DNA from: CAYTWW01 sp043801855
Lineage (GTDB): Archaea; Nanobdellota; Nanobdellia; Woesearchaeales; GW2011-AR15
NCBI GenBank assembly: GCA_043801855.1
Contig: JAZDLQ010000009.1
Coordinates: 1 to 29,286, forward strand
Length of the DNA: 29,286 bases
Reading direction: 5' to 3'
The notes under the pieces were generated by a model, which was not told the DNA's origin, did not search any database, and saw only the letters and a program-made list of their open reading frames with translations. Position numbers and translations under genes: made by a program. Within the stretch, counting starts at the first letter, position 1. Each line of letters begins with the position of its first letter. Shown in pieces: positions 1 through 6,930 of this stretch.

Positions 1-189
1 CTTCAAAACCGTTAAGTTTGAGTTGCACAACTCTTGCTTAATTCTTCTCTATTTAATACTTTTTTACCACTCACTCTGCAATTGTTCCATAGGAAGTTTT
101 TTTTATCATTTTAAAAAAGCCAGAACAAGTACCCATCATCACCAATCCGTTAACTATTTAAATAATTATAGTTTTCTTTGATTTACTAA

Positions 190-208
190 TTTAATATACA
201 TTTATAAA
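190..208 (+). promoter_or_regulatory. TATA-like promoter region of the ribosomal protein/RNAP operon
   Basis: Two overlapping TATA-like stretches, TTTAATATAC and TTTATAAA, lie 15-34 bases before the eL43 start at 224. That spacing fits a leaderless archaeal transcript starting at or very near the ATG. I see no gene in bases 1-189 on either strand; it is AT-rich intergenic DNA. Confidence 0.45.
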
Positions 209-223
209 TTTTAATGAGTCAAA

Positions 224-433
224 ATGGCAAAGAGCGGATTAGGGTCAGTAAAAAGGTTTGGACCAAGATACGGCAGAAGGACAAAATTAAGGTTTGCAGA
301 GATTGAAAAAGAGCAAAGAAAGCTCCATAAATGCCCTTATTGTCATCAGGTTAAGGTCAAAAGAGAGTCTGTTGGCATATGGTCATGCAAAAAATGCAGC
401 GCAAAATTCACAGGTAAAGCATTCACTTTGTAA
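224..433 (+). CDS. rpl37ae: Large-subunit ribosomal protein eL43 (L37Ae)
   Basis: A 69-residue zinc-ribbon protein of the archaeal/eukaryotic 60S-type large ribosomal subunit. It has the basic N-terminus typical of L37Ae (GSVKRFGPRYGRR). Two cysteine pairs, C37/C40 (CPYC) and C55/C58 (CKKC), form the zinc site, and the usual K-A-F-T ending is present. Length is close to the family norm. It is the first gene of a tight operon: the next start codon (435) follows the stop after one base. The ATG at 224 sits right after a TATA-like box, so leaderless expression is likely. Identity is secure from the motif pattern and from the neighbour order L37Ae-Rpo12-Pcc1-prefoldin, which is common in archaea. 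Confidence 0.95.
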   Translation: MAKSGLGSVKRFGPRYGRRTKLRFAEIEKEQRKLHKCPYCHQVKVKRESVGIWSCKKCSAKFTGKAFTL

Positions 434-434
434 A

Positions 435-572
435 ATGGTACTCTATAAATGTTTCCAGTGCAATAAGGAAATTGACGGAACTACACTCAGAAAAAAAGTC
501 AGGTGCCCTTACTGCGGTTCAAAAATACTCTATAAGCCAAGGCTTACTATTACTAAAGTAAAAGCAATATGA
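435..572 (+). CDS. rpoP: DNA-directed RNA polymerase subunit Rpo12 (P)
   Basis: A 45-residue zinc-ribbon subunit of archaeal RNA polymerase, homologous to eukaryotic Rpb12. It helps assemble the Rpo3/Rpo10/Rpo11 platform. The zinc ligands are visible as C6-x2-C9 and C24-x2-C27 (RCPYCG), followed by a basic tail. A longer frame is open from 294 in the same phase. I chose ATG 435 because the codons before it are just the shifted reading of eL43, and the protein from 435 has exactly the family length. The gene ends in ATGA, overlapping the start of the next gene, which suggests translational coupling. Confidence 0.93.
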   Translation: MVLYKCFQCNKEIDGTTLRKKVRCPYCGSKILYKPRLTITKVKAI

Positions 573-883
573 TTGAGGCGATTATTAGCCTGGACAATGA
601 TATTGAAGAGTTATATAACGTATTTAAGGCAGAGCAAAAAGGGGTAGAAACACAGAGAGCGACTTATACCGTCACAAAAAAAAGTGGCAGACTGATTTTT
701 AATATCAAGGCAAAAGACCTATCACGGCTAAAGTCTTATTTCAATGCAATAACAACAAGTGTTGAAATCTATAATAAGGCAAAGGAACTCGCAAAAGAAA
801 ATATTGTACTGAAAAATGGAAGACATGACAAAAGAAAGCAAGGAAAAGATAGAGCAACTGCAACTTCTAGAGCAAAACCTTAA
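569..883 (+). CDS. pcc1: KEOPS complex subunit Pcc1
   Basis: A 104-residue protein matching Pcc1, the dimerising subunit of the KEOPS complex (Kae1-Bud32-Cgi121-Pcc1) that makes t6A37 on ANN-decoding tRNAs. The alternating beta-alpha pattern is visible, with the Pcc1-like helix LSRLKSYFNAITTSVEIYNK. The start overlaps the rpoP stop by four bases (ATGA). The last ~25 residues are basic and low-complexity and overlap the prefoldin gene by 68 bases, so this C-terminal tail may be dispensable. The position between Rpo12 and prefoldin beta is a common archaeal arrangement and supports the call. Confidence 0.85.
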   Translation: MIEAIISLDNDIEELYNVFKAEQKGVETQRATYTVTKKSGRLIFNIKAKDLSRLKSYFNAITTSVEIYNKAKELAKENIVLKNGRHDKRKQGKDRATATSRAKP

Positions 884-1163
884 TGCAATTGTAGGCCAAA
901 AGCAGCAATTCCAGTCGCAGATACTTGAGAGCGAGTCAGCTATTTCTGAACTTGAAGGTGTTGGAAAAGCGTATAAAATCATTGGAAATATAATGGTTGA
1001 ATCACCAAGAGACATACTTATTAAAGATTTAACTTCAAAAAAGGAAATTCATGAGCTTAGGCTTAAAGCCCTTGACAAGCAGGAGCAAAATATCAGGGCA
1101 AAAGCAGCAGAGCTTCAAAAAGAAATACTTAGCAATATGGATGATAAAAATGCCAATAAATGA
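816..1163 (+). CDS. pfdB: Prefoldin beta subunit
   Basis: A 115-residue prefoldin beta subunit, part of the alpha2-beta4 'jellyfish' chaperone that hands unfolded proteins to the thermosome. It shows two long amphipathic helices (about residues 5-45 and 75-110). They flank a short beta-hairpin segment with the family signature around VGKAYKIIGNIMVESP, where the V-Y-x-I-G core is clear. ATG 816 gives MEDMT; ATG 825 is an alternative start three codons later. The gene lies in a different frame from the Pcc1 tail it overlaps. Its stop overlaps the start of the UPF0147 gene. Confidence 0.9.
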   Translation: MEDMTKESKEKIEQLQLLEQNLNAIVGQKQQFQSQILESESAISELEGVGKAYKIIGNIMVESPRDILIKDLTSKKEIHELRLKALDKQEQNIRAKAAELQKEILSNMDDKNANK

Positions 1164-1416
1164 CAATTCAAAAAATAACACTATTTTGGGCCAGGCCTTA
1201 AGCGCCCTAACTGAGTTAAAAGAAGATAATACTGTTCCTCGAAATATTAAATTAAAAATTGATGCAATAATTACAATGCTTAATAATAACGGCGATATCT
1301 CAATGAATATAAATAAGGCATTAAATGAGCTTGATGAGATTTCAAATGATAACAATCTGCAAGCCTATACAAGGACGCAGATATGGAATATTGTGTCGAT
1401 TCTAGAGTCACAATAA
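1150..1416 (+). CDS. UPF0147 family protein
   Basis: An 88-residue all-helical protein. Two repeats give the family away: a first helix pair ending in the VPRNIK motif, and a second ending in LDEIxxDxNLQAYTRTQIWNIVSxLE. Both resemble UPF0147 (COG1698), an archaeal family of unknown function regularly found beside prefoldin beta. The frame is open from 1051. ATG 1150 is preferred because upstream residues only mirror the prefoldin coding sequence; ATG 1141 is possible. It overlaps the prefoldin stop by 14 bases, so it probably belongs to the same transcript. It is the last gene of the operon. Confidence 0.82.
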   Translation: MPINDNSKNNTILGQALSALTELKEDNTVPRNIKLKIDAIITMLNNNGDISMNINKALNELDEISNDNNLQAYTRTQIWNIVSILESQ

Positions 1417-1453
1417 TAATATTAATAAACCTACACAAAATGTTAGTTCAAAA

Positions 1454-2368
1454 ATGAAATTATCAGACATTAATTCTTTTATTAAAATTGGTGGTTCATT
1501 TCTTTTTTCAAATAGAATGTACTATCCGGTTATTGCTTCTTTTGACGTAACTAATAATTGCACTTTGCATTGCAGGCATTGTTACTGGTGGGAAGAAGAG
1601 CACTATAAAGATATAGATGAAAATGATTTTTATGAAAAAGTACTTTCCATAAAAAAAGCTCATCCAACTCTGGTTGCTGCAGTTTTTCTTGGTGGCGAGC
1701 CTCTTCTTAGAAAATCTTTGATTCAGAAATGCAAGAAGCTATTTAGCTTTAATAGAATAATTACAAATGGAACAATAGAATTGCCTGAATGGAAAGATGT
1801 TAATTTTCTTGTTTCAGTTGATGGCACTAAGGAGTACCATGAATTACAAAGAGGAAAAAACACTTATGAAAGAATAAAGAAAAACTTGAACCGCCCAAAT
1901 CTTAATATTAATCTATTTTGTGTTATAACTAAAATAAACCAGTCATGCATTGAGGATTTTGTGAACGAATGGGGGGGGGGCAAGAGCCCTATTAAAAGCA
2001 TTAGATTTGGCTTTTATACACCCATAAAAGGCAAGCGAAATGATGAGCTTTGGCTACCATTCAAAGAAAGAGACGAGGTTATTGATAGAATCATGAGTTT
2101 GAAAAAAAAATATGGAGATTTTATTTATTCCTCTGATACTGTTTTAAACAATTTTAAGTCTTCAGTGTGCCAACAATTTACAAGCCAATGCAGGCAAGAT
2201 TATGCAGCGTTTAATGGAATGTGTTTTAACAGCCAACTGAAAAGGAAATTTCCATGCGTAATAGGTGAAAATGCAGATTGTGATCGTTGTGGTTGCGTTG
2301 CATCAGTAATGGGCAATAGCATTAAAAATGGTGACATTTCGATGATAAAACAGTTTCTAAATCATTAA
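1454..2368 (+). CDS. Radical SAM protein with C-terminal cysteine cluster
   Basis: A 304-residue radical SAM enzyme. The [4Fe-4S]/SAM motif is CxxxCxxC at C36, C40 and C43 (CTLHCRHC). The SAM-contacting GGEP motif is at 80-83, and the VSVDG strand of the TIM barrel follows. The C-terminus carries further cysteines (MCFNSQ..KFPCVIGENADCDRCGC), a pattern seen in HpnH/SPASM-like archaeal radical SAM proteins, and probably binds an auxiliary cluster. The substrate cannot be told. An uninterrupted G10 run at 1971-1980 (W-G-G-G) is striking in such AT-rich DNA. The frame stays open across it and the C-terminal cysteines are in frame, so the present length of the run gives the full protein. Start ATG 1454 follows a 37-base gap after UPF0147. 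Confidence 0.8.
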   Translation: MKLSDINSFIKIGGSFLFSNRMYYPVIASFDVTNNCTLHCRHCYWWEEEHYKDIDENDFYEKVLSIKKAHPTLVAAVFLGGEPLLRKSLIQKCKKLFSFNRIITNGTIELPEWKDVNFLVSVDGTKEYHELQRGKNTYERIKKNLNRPNLNINLFCVITKINQSCIEDFVNEWGGGKSPIKSIRFGFYTPIKGKRNDELWLPFKERDEVIDRIMSLKKKYGDFIYSSDTVLNNFKSSVCQQFTSQCRQDYAAFNGMCFNSQLKRKFPCVIGENADCDRCGCVASVMGNSIKNGDISMIKQFLNH

Positions 2369-2392
2369 TAAAATACAACTCACAAAAACTTC

Positions 2393-2932
2393 TTACTTAT
2401 TCTCATAAGCATAAACATAGGGTATTACAAAAAAATCTCCCTGGTCAGTTTTTACGTGCATGTTTGTAGCGTTTGTTTTAAGGATTAGCCCGGATACTTT
2501 GCCTATAGTTACAAACTCACCACTTTCATATTTTTCTTTATGCCTTAAAATAAAGCCAGCAACAGTATTTTGGGTAAAATCCTTAAAATAGAGGAAAAAT
2601 AAAATGCCTACAGATACAATAATAACTGCCAGCAGCAATAGCCCTGTTGCTTTTGCTATTCCAATTTTTAAGAATGTACTATAGATTGTAAACGCATAAA
2701 TACTATATGAAACAATGCCGCTGACTAGCTTTTCAGTGTTAAATCTAAAATTTAAATTTTTTACAGCTTTATTAAGCGACATTTCATTAAGGATTTTTTC
2801 AAGAAAAACGCCAACTACTCTTCCTACAATAAACCCAATCAATAATAAAATAATTGTAATTATACTGGCAGTTAGTGTATTTCCAAGCAGCTGGTTTGTT
2901 GGGCTTACAAGCAGTAAATCATCCTGTGCCAT
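2393..2932 (-). CDS. Small MscS-family mechanosensitive channel-like protein
   Basis: A 179-residue membrane protein. Hydrophobic segments lie at about 20-42, 68-90 and 94-115. The core MscS motif follows: an amphipathic stretch DFTQNTVAGFILRHKEKY, then the beta domain (GEFVTIGKVSGLILKTNATNMHVKTDQGDFFVIP). MscS channels open with membrane tension to release solutes in hypo-osmotic shock. Here the protein ends about 10 residues after the 'IP' of the beta domain, so the alpha/beta C-terminal vestibule of classical MscS is missing. Small truncated members are known in archaea. It converges with the radical SAM gene (24-base gap) and is the reverse-strand neighbour of the COG1031 gene. Confidence 0.75.
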   Translation of the reverse strand: MAQDDLLLVSPTNQLLGNTLTASIITIILLLIGFIVGRVVGVFLEKILNEMSLNKAVKNLNFRFNTEKLVSGIVSYSIYAFTIYSTFLKIGIAKATGLLLLAVIIVSVGILFFLYFKDFTQNTVAGFILRHKEKYESGEFVTIGKVSGLILKTNATNMHVKTDQGDFFVIPYVYAYENK

Positions 2933-3005
2933 TATAAATAAGATTAAGTTTTGTAATATATAAAATTATAGGTATACTTCAGTTTTTTCATGGAACAAGC
3001 CAATG

Positions 3006-4457
3006 CTAGCTGACGATTTCACCTGTTATGCTTCTTAGCATGTGGCCAGTTACTTTGATATTATATTCTTTTTTTAGCTCAAGCTTTTTTGTAACTCCAA
3101 TTATTAATGGATAAGTGCCGACTTGCCTTCCAAATGTTGTGTTTCCATCATGCACTTCCATTCTCACTTTTTTTAGGATAGCTCCTATTGGAGCAAGCCG
3201 TGCAAGCATTGGATTATCAATTTTTTGCCTTATCTCATGACGCCATTTCCAGTAGTATTTTTTATTTTTTTTAATAAATTTGTTGCCTGCTGTTTTTTCA
3301 ATTGCAGTTCCTTTGTAAATTGCTACCTGCCTTATATTTATTCTTCGAAGGAGCAGGCCTTCATCCAATATGGAAGAAAAATATTTCATGTTTTCAACAT
3401 GTGTGTTCCTTGATTCATTAATTAACCCAAAAATGATATTTATCCCAGGAAGGAATTTAGGCATTCCGTTCTCTCCTTTTGCACTTCCGTATTTATTTAT
3501 CAGGCGTATTGCTTTTAAAGCCATTGCTGGGTTTGAATTCAGAAAATTTGCCTTGACGACAACACAATCAAAAGTTTCAACTCCAAGAGCCGCAACATTT
3601 CCTTCTGTACAGTATTTTACTATAAGTTTAATTTTTTCTTCTGTTGCCATAGCAGGGTCGCAGTTATCTATGTGCAGTGTTTCTATATCACAGGATGCCC
3701 TGATTGTTTTAAGAATATATTCCATATCTGTTGTATCAATTGTGAAAAAATCAGATTGCTTTCCAAGCCTAAAGTGCTTTATTCCTTTTTTATTCAAGGC
3801 AATTACTTCATCTACAATATCTTTAGGGTTTCTTTTTTCAAAGCAATTTTTTAAGGGTTCAGTGCAAAAGCTGCATGGAACGCTTTTTTTGCATCCTCTT
3901 GCAGTTTCAATTTCAGCAATTACATGGTAAGGTATTTCATCAATTATCTTTGCGCCTGCAACTGACGCTTTTGCTATTTCGGAATAATTATGCACATAAT
4001 CAGGAATCACTTCTTCAAATATTGATAAATCCTGCCTCTCTGCAAATTTTCCTCCTTCAACACTTGTCCCAAACTCTGTTGCAGCAGGCCCGGTCAATAT
4101 TTTTTTGCAGGGCAAATCTTTTATTAAATCTATTACTTCACGCAGAGTTCCAGGTATTGCAGATAAATATTTTCCTGGGACGTGGACGCCTGATATGACG
4201 ATGAAAACGTCTGTTTTTGAAATAATTGGCTTGATATCTCTTGTCCTGTTATATATCCAGATATTTGTCTTTGCTTTGTCCTCACTTTTTTCCTTATATC
4301 TTTGCAGGAACCGCATATCATCGATTGTAATATAGCTTACACTATTGCCTTCAAGAAGAAGTTTGCCATAGATATAGCGCGGATACGTCCCTAAAAAAGG
4401 TGGGACACCAAGGCCTGATGGCTCATCAGTGTAGCAGTCAAGGATTGTATAATGCAT
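3006..4457 (-). CDS. Radical SAM protein of the MJ1487/COG1031 family, lacking the C-terminal HhH domain
   Basis: A 483-residue protein. The N-terminus (DCYTDEPSGLGVPPFLGTYP) is the hallmark of the archaeal COG1031 radical SAM family. A Rossmann/B12-binding-like N-terminal region is followed by the radical SAM motif at C189, C195 and C198. The spacing CX5CX2C is wider than the standard CX3CX2C but normal for this family. The C-terminal part has FGRQVGTYPLIIGV, where related proteins have a TRAM-like segment. From memory, many relatives continue into a helix-hairpin-helix domain after a conserved 'RSITG' segment; here the protein stops five residues after it (GEIVS). The function of the family is not established. 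No neighbouring pathway gene helps. Confidence 0.75.
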   Translation of the reverse strand: MHYTILDCYTDEPSGLGVPPFLGTYPRYIYGKLLLEGNSVSYITIDDMRFLQRYKEKSEDKAKTNIWIYNRTRDIKPIISKTDVFIVISGVHVPGKYLSAIPGTLREVIDLIKDLPCKKILTGPAATEFGTSVEGGKFAERQDLSIFEEVIPDYVHNYSEIAKASVAGAKIIDEIPYHVIAEIETARGCKKSVPCSFCTEPLKNCFEKRNPKDIVDEVIALNKKGIKHFRLGKQSDFFTIDTTDMEYILKTIRASCDIETLHIDNCDPAMATEEKIKLIVKYCTEGNVAALGVETFDCVVVKANFLNSNPAMALKAIRLINKYGSAKGENGMPKFLPGINIIFGLINESRNTHVENMKYFSSILDEGLLLRRINIRQVAIYKGTAIEKTAGNKFIKKNKKYYWKWRHEIRQKIDNPMLARLAPIGAILKKVRMEVHDGNTTFGRQVGTYPLIIGVTKKLELKKEYNIKVTGHMLRSITGEIVS

Positions 4458-4512
4458 ATCTGGCTAGAATATGAATTGATTATTTAATGTTTGAGGTAAT
4501 CAGAAAGAAAAA

Positions 4513-4764
4513 TAGCCCCGGGCGGACTTTCGAGAGCAACACAATCAAATGTGTGTCATGCTTTTCATAAAAAGACATCGGTTATTCGAACTACCTTTGC
4601 GTTTTTTAGCAAAAGGTAGTTCTTAATGTGTTTTGCTCCGAGGGCTTTCATACAGTTTCGTTCTGTATGCACAGAAACGAAGTGACTGTGTCTGAAAAGC
4701 GCTCATTCGAACCGCCGTCGCAAGCTCCAGAGGCTCACATGATTGACCACTACACTACGGGGCT
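4513..4764 (-). tRNA. tRNA-Gln (CTG anticodon) interrupted in the T-loop by an intron
   Basis: On the minus strand, exon 1 runs 4764 to 4706 and exon 2 runs 4526 to 4513. The acceptor stem is perfect: AGCCCCG (4764-4758) with CGGGGCT (4520-4514), with A at 4513 as discriminator. The D-arm has the usual AGTGGTCAATCAT layout. The anticodon loop CTCTGGA gives anticodon CTG. The T-stem GGCGG/CCGCC forms only when bases 4527-4705 are removed, leaving the normal loop TTCGAAT. The spliced tRNA is 73 nt including the discriminator, without CCA. The anticodon arm itself is uninterrupted. The identity is Gln by anticodon and overall resemblance to archaeal tRNA-Gln/Glu. Confidence 0.88.
4527..4705 (-). 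other. Noncanonical archaeal tRNA intron (T-loop position) with relaxed bulge-helix-bulge
   Basis: A 179-nt intron between the sixth and seventh base of the T-loop. Exon 1 ends TTCG-AA and the intron ends CGAA-AG. TTCG/CGAA can form the 4-bp central helix with AA|T and AG|T as 3-base bulges, and the cuts fall where the splicing endonuclease would cut. The exon-side helix is GGCGG/CCGCC. The intron-side helix is GAGC/GCTC with one extra unpaired base, so the motif is relaxed. Inside are three clear hairpins: 4588-4622 (GAACTACC/GGTAGTTC), 4649-4669 (CATACAG/CTGTATG) and 4670-4690 (CACAG/CTGTG). No endonuclease gene fits in it. Confidence 0.75.
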
Positions 4765-4839
4765 ATAATTTGAATATAATTTTTTTACTGATTTTTAAAA
4801 TTTTAGTAGGATTGAGTGAAACGAATGTCCTACTTCATT

Positions 4840-4879
4840 GCTCCGAGGGCTTTGTAAAGCGCTCCTACACTACGGGGCT
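4840..4879 (-). pseudogene. Truncated relic of the tRNA-Gln locus
   Basis: On the plus strand, CTACACTACGGGGCT (4865-4879) repeats exactly the first 15 bases of the tRNA-Gln exon (4750-4764). GCTCCGAGGGCTTT (4840-4853) repeats exactly an intron segment (4635-4648). AAGCGCTC (4857-4864) repeats the intron's first bases (4697-4704). The order is the same as in the intact gene, but everything between is deleted, so it cannot fold into a tRNA. A further hairpin GTAGGA/TCCTAC lies at 4806-4833. Confidence 0.7.
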
Positions 4880-4982
4880 GTATTATCTGTATATAGTTTA
4901 TTTGATATATACTAATATTTGCTGATATTTTAAATTATTTAAATAATTAACTACTGAGAATAGTATTATTTCTTATTATTCT

Positions 4983-6218
4983 TTAGATTATCTCAATAAT
5001 TGACTCAAAAAAAGCATTTATCTTATCTTGCAGGATTGTTTTTTGAGAATCGAAACTTTTTGATTGAATTTCTTTTTGAATTAAGCTTTTTTCGCTTATT
5101 TTTTCTTTTATTTTTTCTTCAAGATGCTCGATTGTATACTGATATTCTTTAACATTCATTGCAACTGCCATTTTTGATAGCTTTAAGTCAATTTCAGACA
5201 GCTCAACTGATGAGCTTCTTGCAAATTTTGCTGCTTTTACAATCTCATCTTCTGAAGGCATAATATATTCTTTTTTCTTAGCTCCTTTTTTCTTTTTTGT
5301 AAAACCAGGTTCGCTATTCTTTGCAAGAGATGCATTTATCGCTTTTATTAATTCATCATTTTTTCCTTCAGATAAGGCAAGTATTGGATTATCGATAAAG
5401 TGGTCTAACAATGAAACATCGCAGTTTTCAGAAAGCTTAATTTTATTTGCTTCAAGCCTCAAACTTAGATCTGAATTAATCTCATCTTTTTCCTTAAGTA
5501 AATTCTCTTTTGTTTTTTTAGTCTGCAAATAATCCTTATAGTCCAAACTTAGGAAAAGATCCTTTTGTTTTTTTTCAATCTGCTCTTTTTTTTCAAATAA
5601 ACTTGCTAACTCTTCATCTATTGACCTGGTTTTTGAAGCAAATGAATCATTTTTAATGACAAGTAAATTAAGAGAATGCGCACTTTTTTGCAATTCAATT
5701 ATCTCATATAGCCTTATTGTTATAAAATAATTTAAAAGCGCTAAAAACAATTCACTTAATTTATCAACCTCTAAAAGCAAAATGCTTATTTCATTTTCTG
5801 CGCTTCCTTTAAGATACTTTTCTTCAATAGTTAATGACTCTTTTACTGCGCAAGAAATTGCGTCAAACTCTTTGCAATAATTTGCAAGCAAACTAATGTT
5901 TTTCCAAGGGACTTTTTCTGGCTCACATAATTGGCTGATCTTTTTTGATATCGCTTCTTTTGCATTTCTAAATTGTATGCTCTTTGCAAGCGAGTCTGGC
6001 TCGTTTGGCGCAGCTGTAGAAAGAATCACCCCAACAATTTTTTTAAGGTTGTCATTTATAGATTCATAATTTAGTTTAGTATCTTCAATCTGTGGTTGTG
6101 CTTTTAGAATTATATCTTTACTTTTAGCATCTATCCAATCTTTTAGTTCAATGACTGGAATCTGCTCTTTTTTTTTAGAAAATTTGAATATTTTTTTGAG
6201 TAAATTAATTTTAACCAC
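4983..6218 (-). CDS. Hypothetical coiled-coil protein
   Basis: A 411-residue, strongly charged, mostly helical protein that I do not recognise. The first ~20 residues are basic with a short hydrophobic stretch (INLLKKIFKF). Residues ~45-190 look like a helical bundle. Residues ~195-260 and ~345-400 are heptad-rich coiled coils (many E/K, L/I at a/d). A lysine-rich linker (KKKKGAKKKEY) sits near 305-315. There is no signal peptide or membrane segment, so it is probably cytosolic. It lies alone on the minus strand between the tRNA-Gln locus and divergent Rnp4. Candidates include a structural or SMC-like accessory protein, but no ATPase motif is present. Confidence 0.6.
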   Translation of the reverse strand: MVKINLLKKIFKFSKKKEQIPVIELKDWIDAKSKDIILKAQPQIEDTKLNYESINDNLKKIVGVILSTAAPNEPDSLAKSIQFRNAKEAISKKISQLCEPEKVPWKNISLLANYCKEFDAISCAVKESLTIEEKYLKGSAENEISILLLEVDKLSELFLALLNYFITIRLYEIIELQKSAHSLNLLVIKNDSFASKTRSIDEELASLFEKKEQIEKKQKDLFLSLDYKDYLQTKKTKENLLKEKDEINSDLSLRLEANKIKLSENCDVSLLDHFIDNPILALSEGKNDELIKAINASLAKNSEPGFTKKKKGAKKKEYIMPSEDEIVKAAKFARSSSVELSEIDLKLSKMAVAMNVKEYQYTIEHLEEKIKEKISEKSLIQKEIQSKSFDSQKTILQDKINAFFESIIEII

Positions 6219-6329
6219 CCACCAATGCTAATAATATTTTTTTATTAATAAAGATTTGCTTAATGGCCGCAAAAATTCAATAATCATAAGCAATAATTTT
6301 TATAAAAAGACAATTTTCCTATTGTCTTG

Positions 6330-6641
6330 ATGAAAAGCAAGTATAATAAAAAGCCAGCTGAAGAAAAGAATGTCGCAAAAGAGCGGATAATCATTCTTTT
6401 TGAACAGGCAAAACTTAAGTTTCATGAAGACTCTAAACTTAGCGACAGATATGTTGTACTTGCAAGAAAAATCTCGATGAAATATAAAGTAAGAATTCCA
6501 AGAGAATTAAAAAGGATGTTTTGCAAGCACTGCAGCAAGTACCTGGTGACAGGAGCTAACTGCAGAGTAAGACTAAATGATGGGAAAGTTGTGTATTATT
6601 GTTTTGGCTGCAAGAATTATATGAGATTTCCAGTTAGATAG
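6330..6641 (+). CDS. rnp4: Ribonuclease P protein component 4 (Rnp4/Rpr2)
   Basis: A 103-residue protein of archaeal RNase P, which with the P RNA removes 5' leaders from pre-tRNAs. An N-terminal helical half carries the family motif around RYVVLARKISMKYKVRIPRELKR. It is followed by a zinc ribbon with C65-x2-C68 (CKHC) and C91-x2-C94 (CFGC) and the closing MRFPV. Length is typical. I take ATG 6330 rather than the TTG immediately before it (6327). A TATA-like stretch (TTTTTATAAAAAG) lies at about 6297-6309, compatible with a leaderless or very short leader. It partners Rnp1 in the holoenzyme; no other RNase P gene is in this window. Confidence 0.92.
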   Translation: MKSKYNKKPAEEKNVAKERIIILFEQAKLKFHEDSKLSDRYVVLARKISMKYKVRIPRELKRMFCKHCSKYLVTGANCRVRLNDGKVVYYCFGCKNYMRFPVR

Positions 6642-6773
6642 CAGATTTGCTTGATGTAGCATATCAGTTTCTTAAATTCGTATTATCCTCTATAAAACAA
6701 AACATAATAAAGCAAAAAAATCCTTCTTTTCTTAATTCTTTAATTAAGTACCACTTACCAGTAGTTTCAAAAC

Positions 6774-6788
6774 CGAAAGATTTAAATA
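6774..6788 (+). promoter_or_regulatory. BRE/TATA promoter for the structured RNA/leader
   Basis: A purine-rich BRE-like stretch CGAAAGA (6774-6780) abuts a good archaeal TATA box TTTAAATA (6781-6788). The expected transcription start about 25 bases downstream falls at about 6810. That is exactly where the self-complementary segment 6811-6899 begins. Confidence 0.6.
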
Positions 6789-6810
6789 GTTGTCATTACT
6801 ACTAAATAGT

Positions 6811-6899
6811 GATGATGTGAAAAGTTGGCTGCAATGCAACAAAGTTTTCTAACATCACCCCACCCGAAAAACTCTCGCAATGCAGCAAACCTCATCATC
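6811..6899 (+). ncRNA. Candidate structured RNA or structured 5' leader
   Basis: Nested inverted repeats predict one long hairpin. GATGATG (6811-6817) pairs with CATCATC (6893-6899). GTT-G-GCTGCA (6824-6833) pairs with TGCAGC-A-AAC (6881-6890) around one G/A mismatch. AGTTTTC (6843-6849) pairs with GAAAAACT (6866-6873) with a bulged A. The apical loop is C-rich (AACATCACCCCACCC), unusual in this AT-rich DNA. GTGATGA at 6809-6815 matches a C box, but no D box CTGA is present, so a C/D sRNA is unlikely. It may be a stand-alone RNA or the leader of the small genes at 6931 and 7072. Confidence 0.5.
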
Positions 6900-6930
6900 T
6901 ATTTTACTTAATAAAAAACAGTGAATCAAA

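Noticed and set aside
85..145. A ~20-codon minus-strand frame left of the ribosomal operon
   Set aside because: Too short, with no ribosome-binding site, no family and no partner.
3225..4335. Several plus-strand frames of 60-186 codons opposite the COG1031 gene
   Set aside because: They are antisense shadows: low-complexity F/S/I-rich translations without start signals, while the minus strand shows clear radical SAM motifs.
4743..4925. A 60-codon plus-strand frame
   Set aside because: It runs through the tRNA exon and the tRNA relic and has no coding signature.
6809..6899. C/D box small RNA suggested by GTGATGA
   Set aside because: No D or D' box (CTGA) follows at a suitable distance, and the segment folds as a long hairpin instead.
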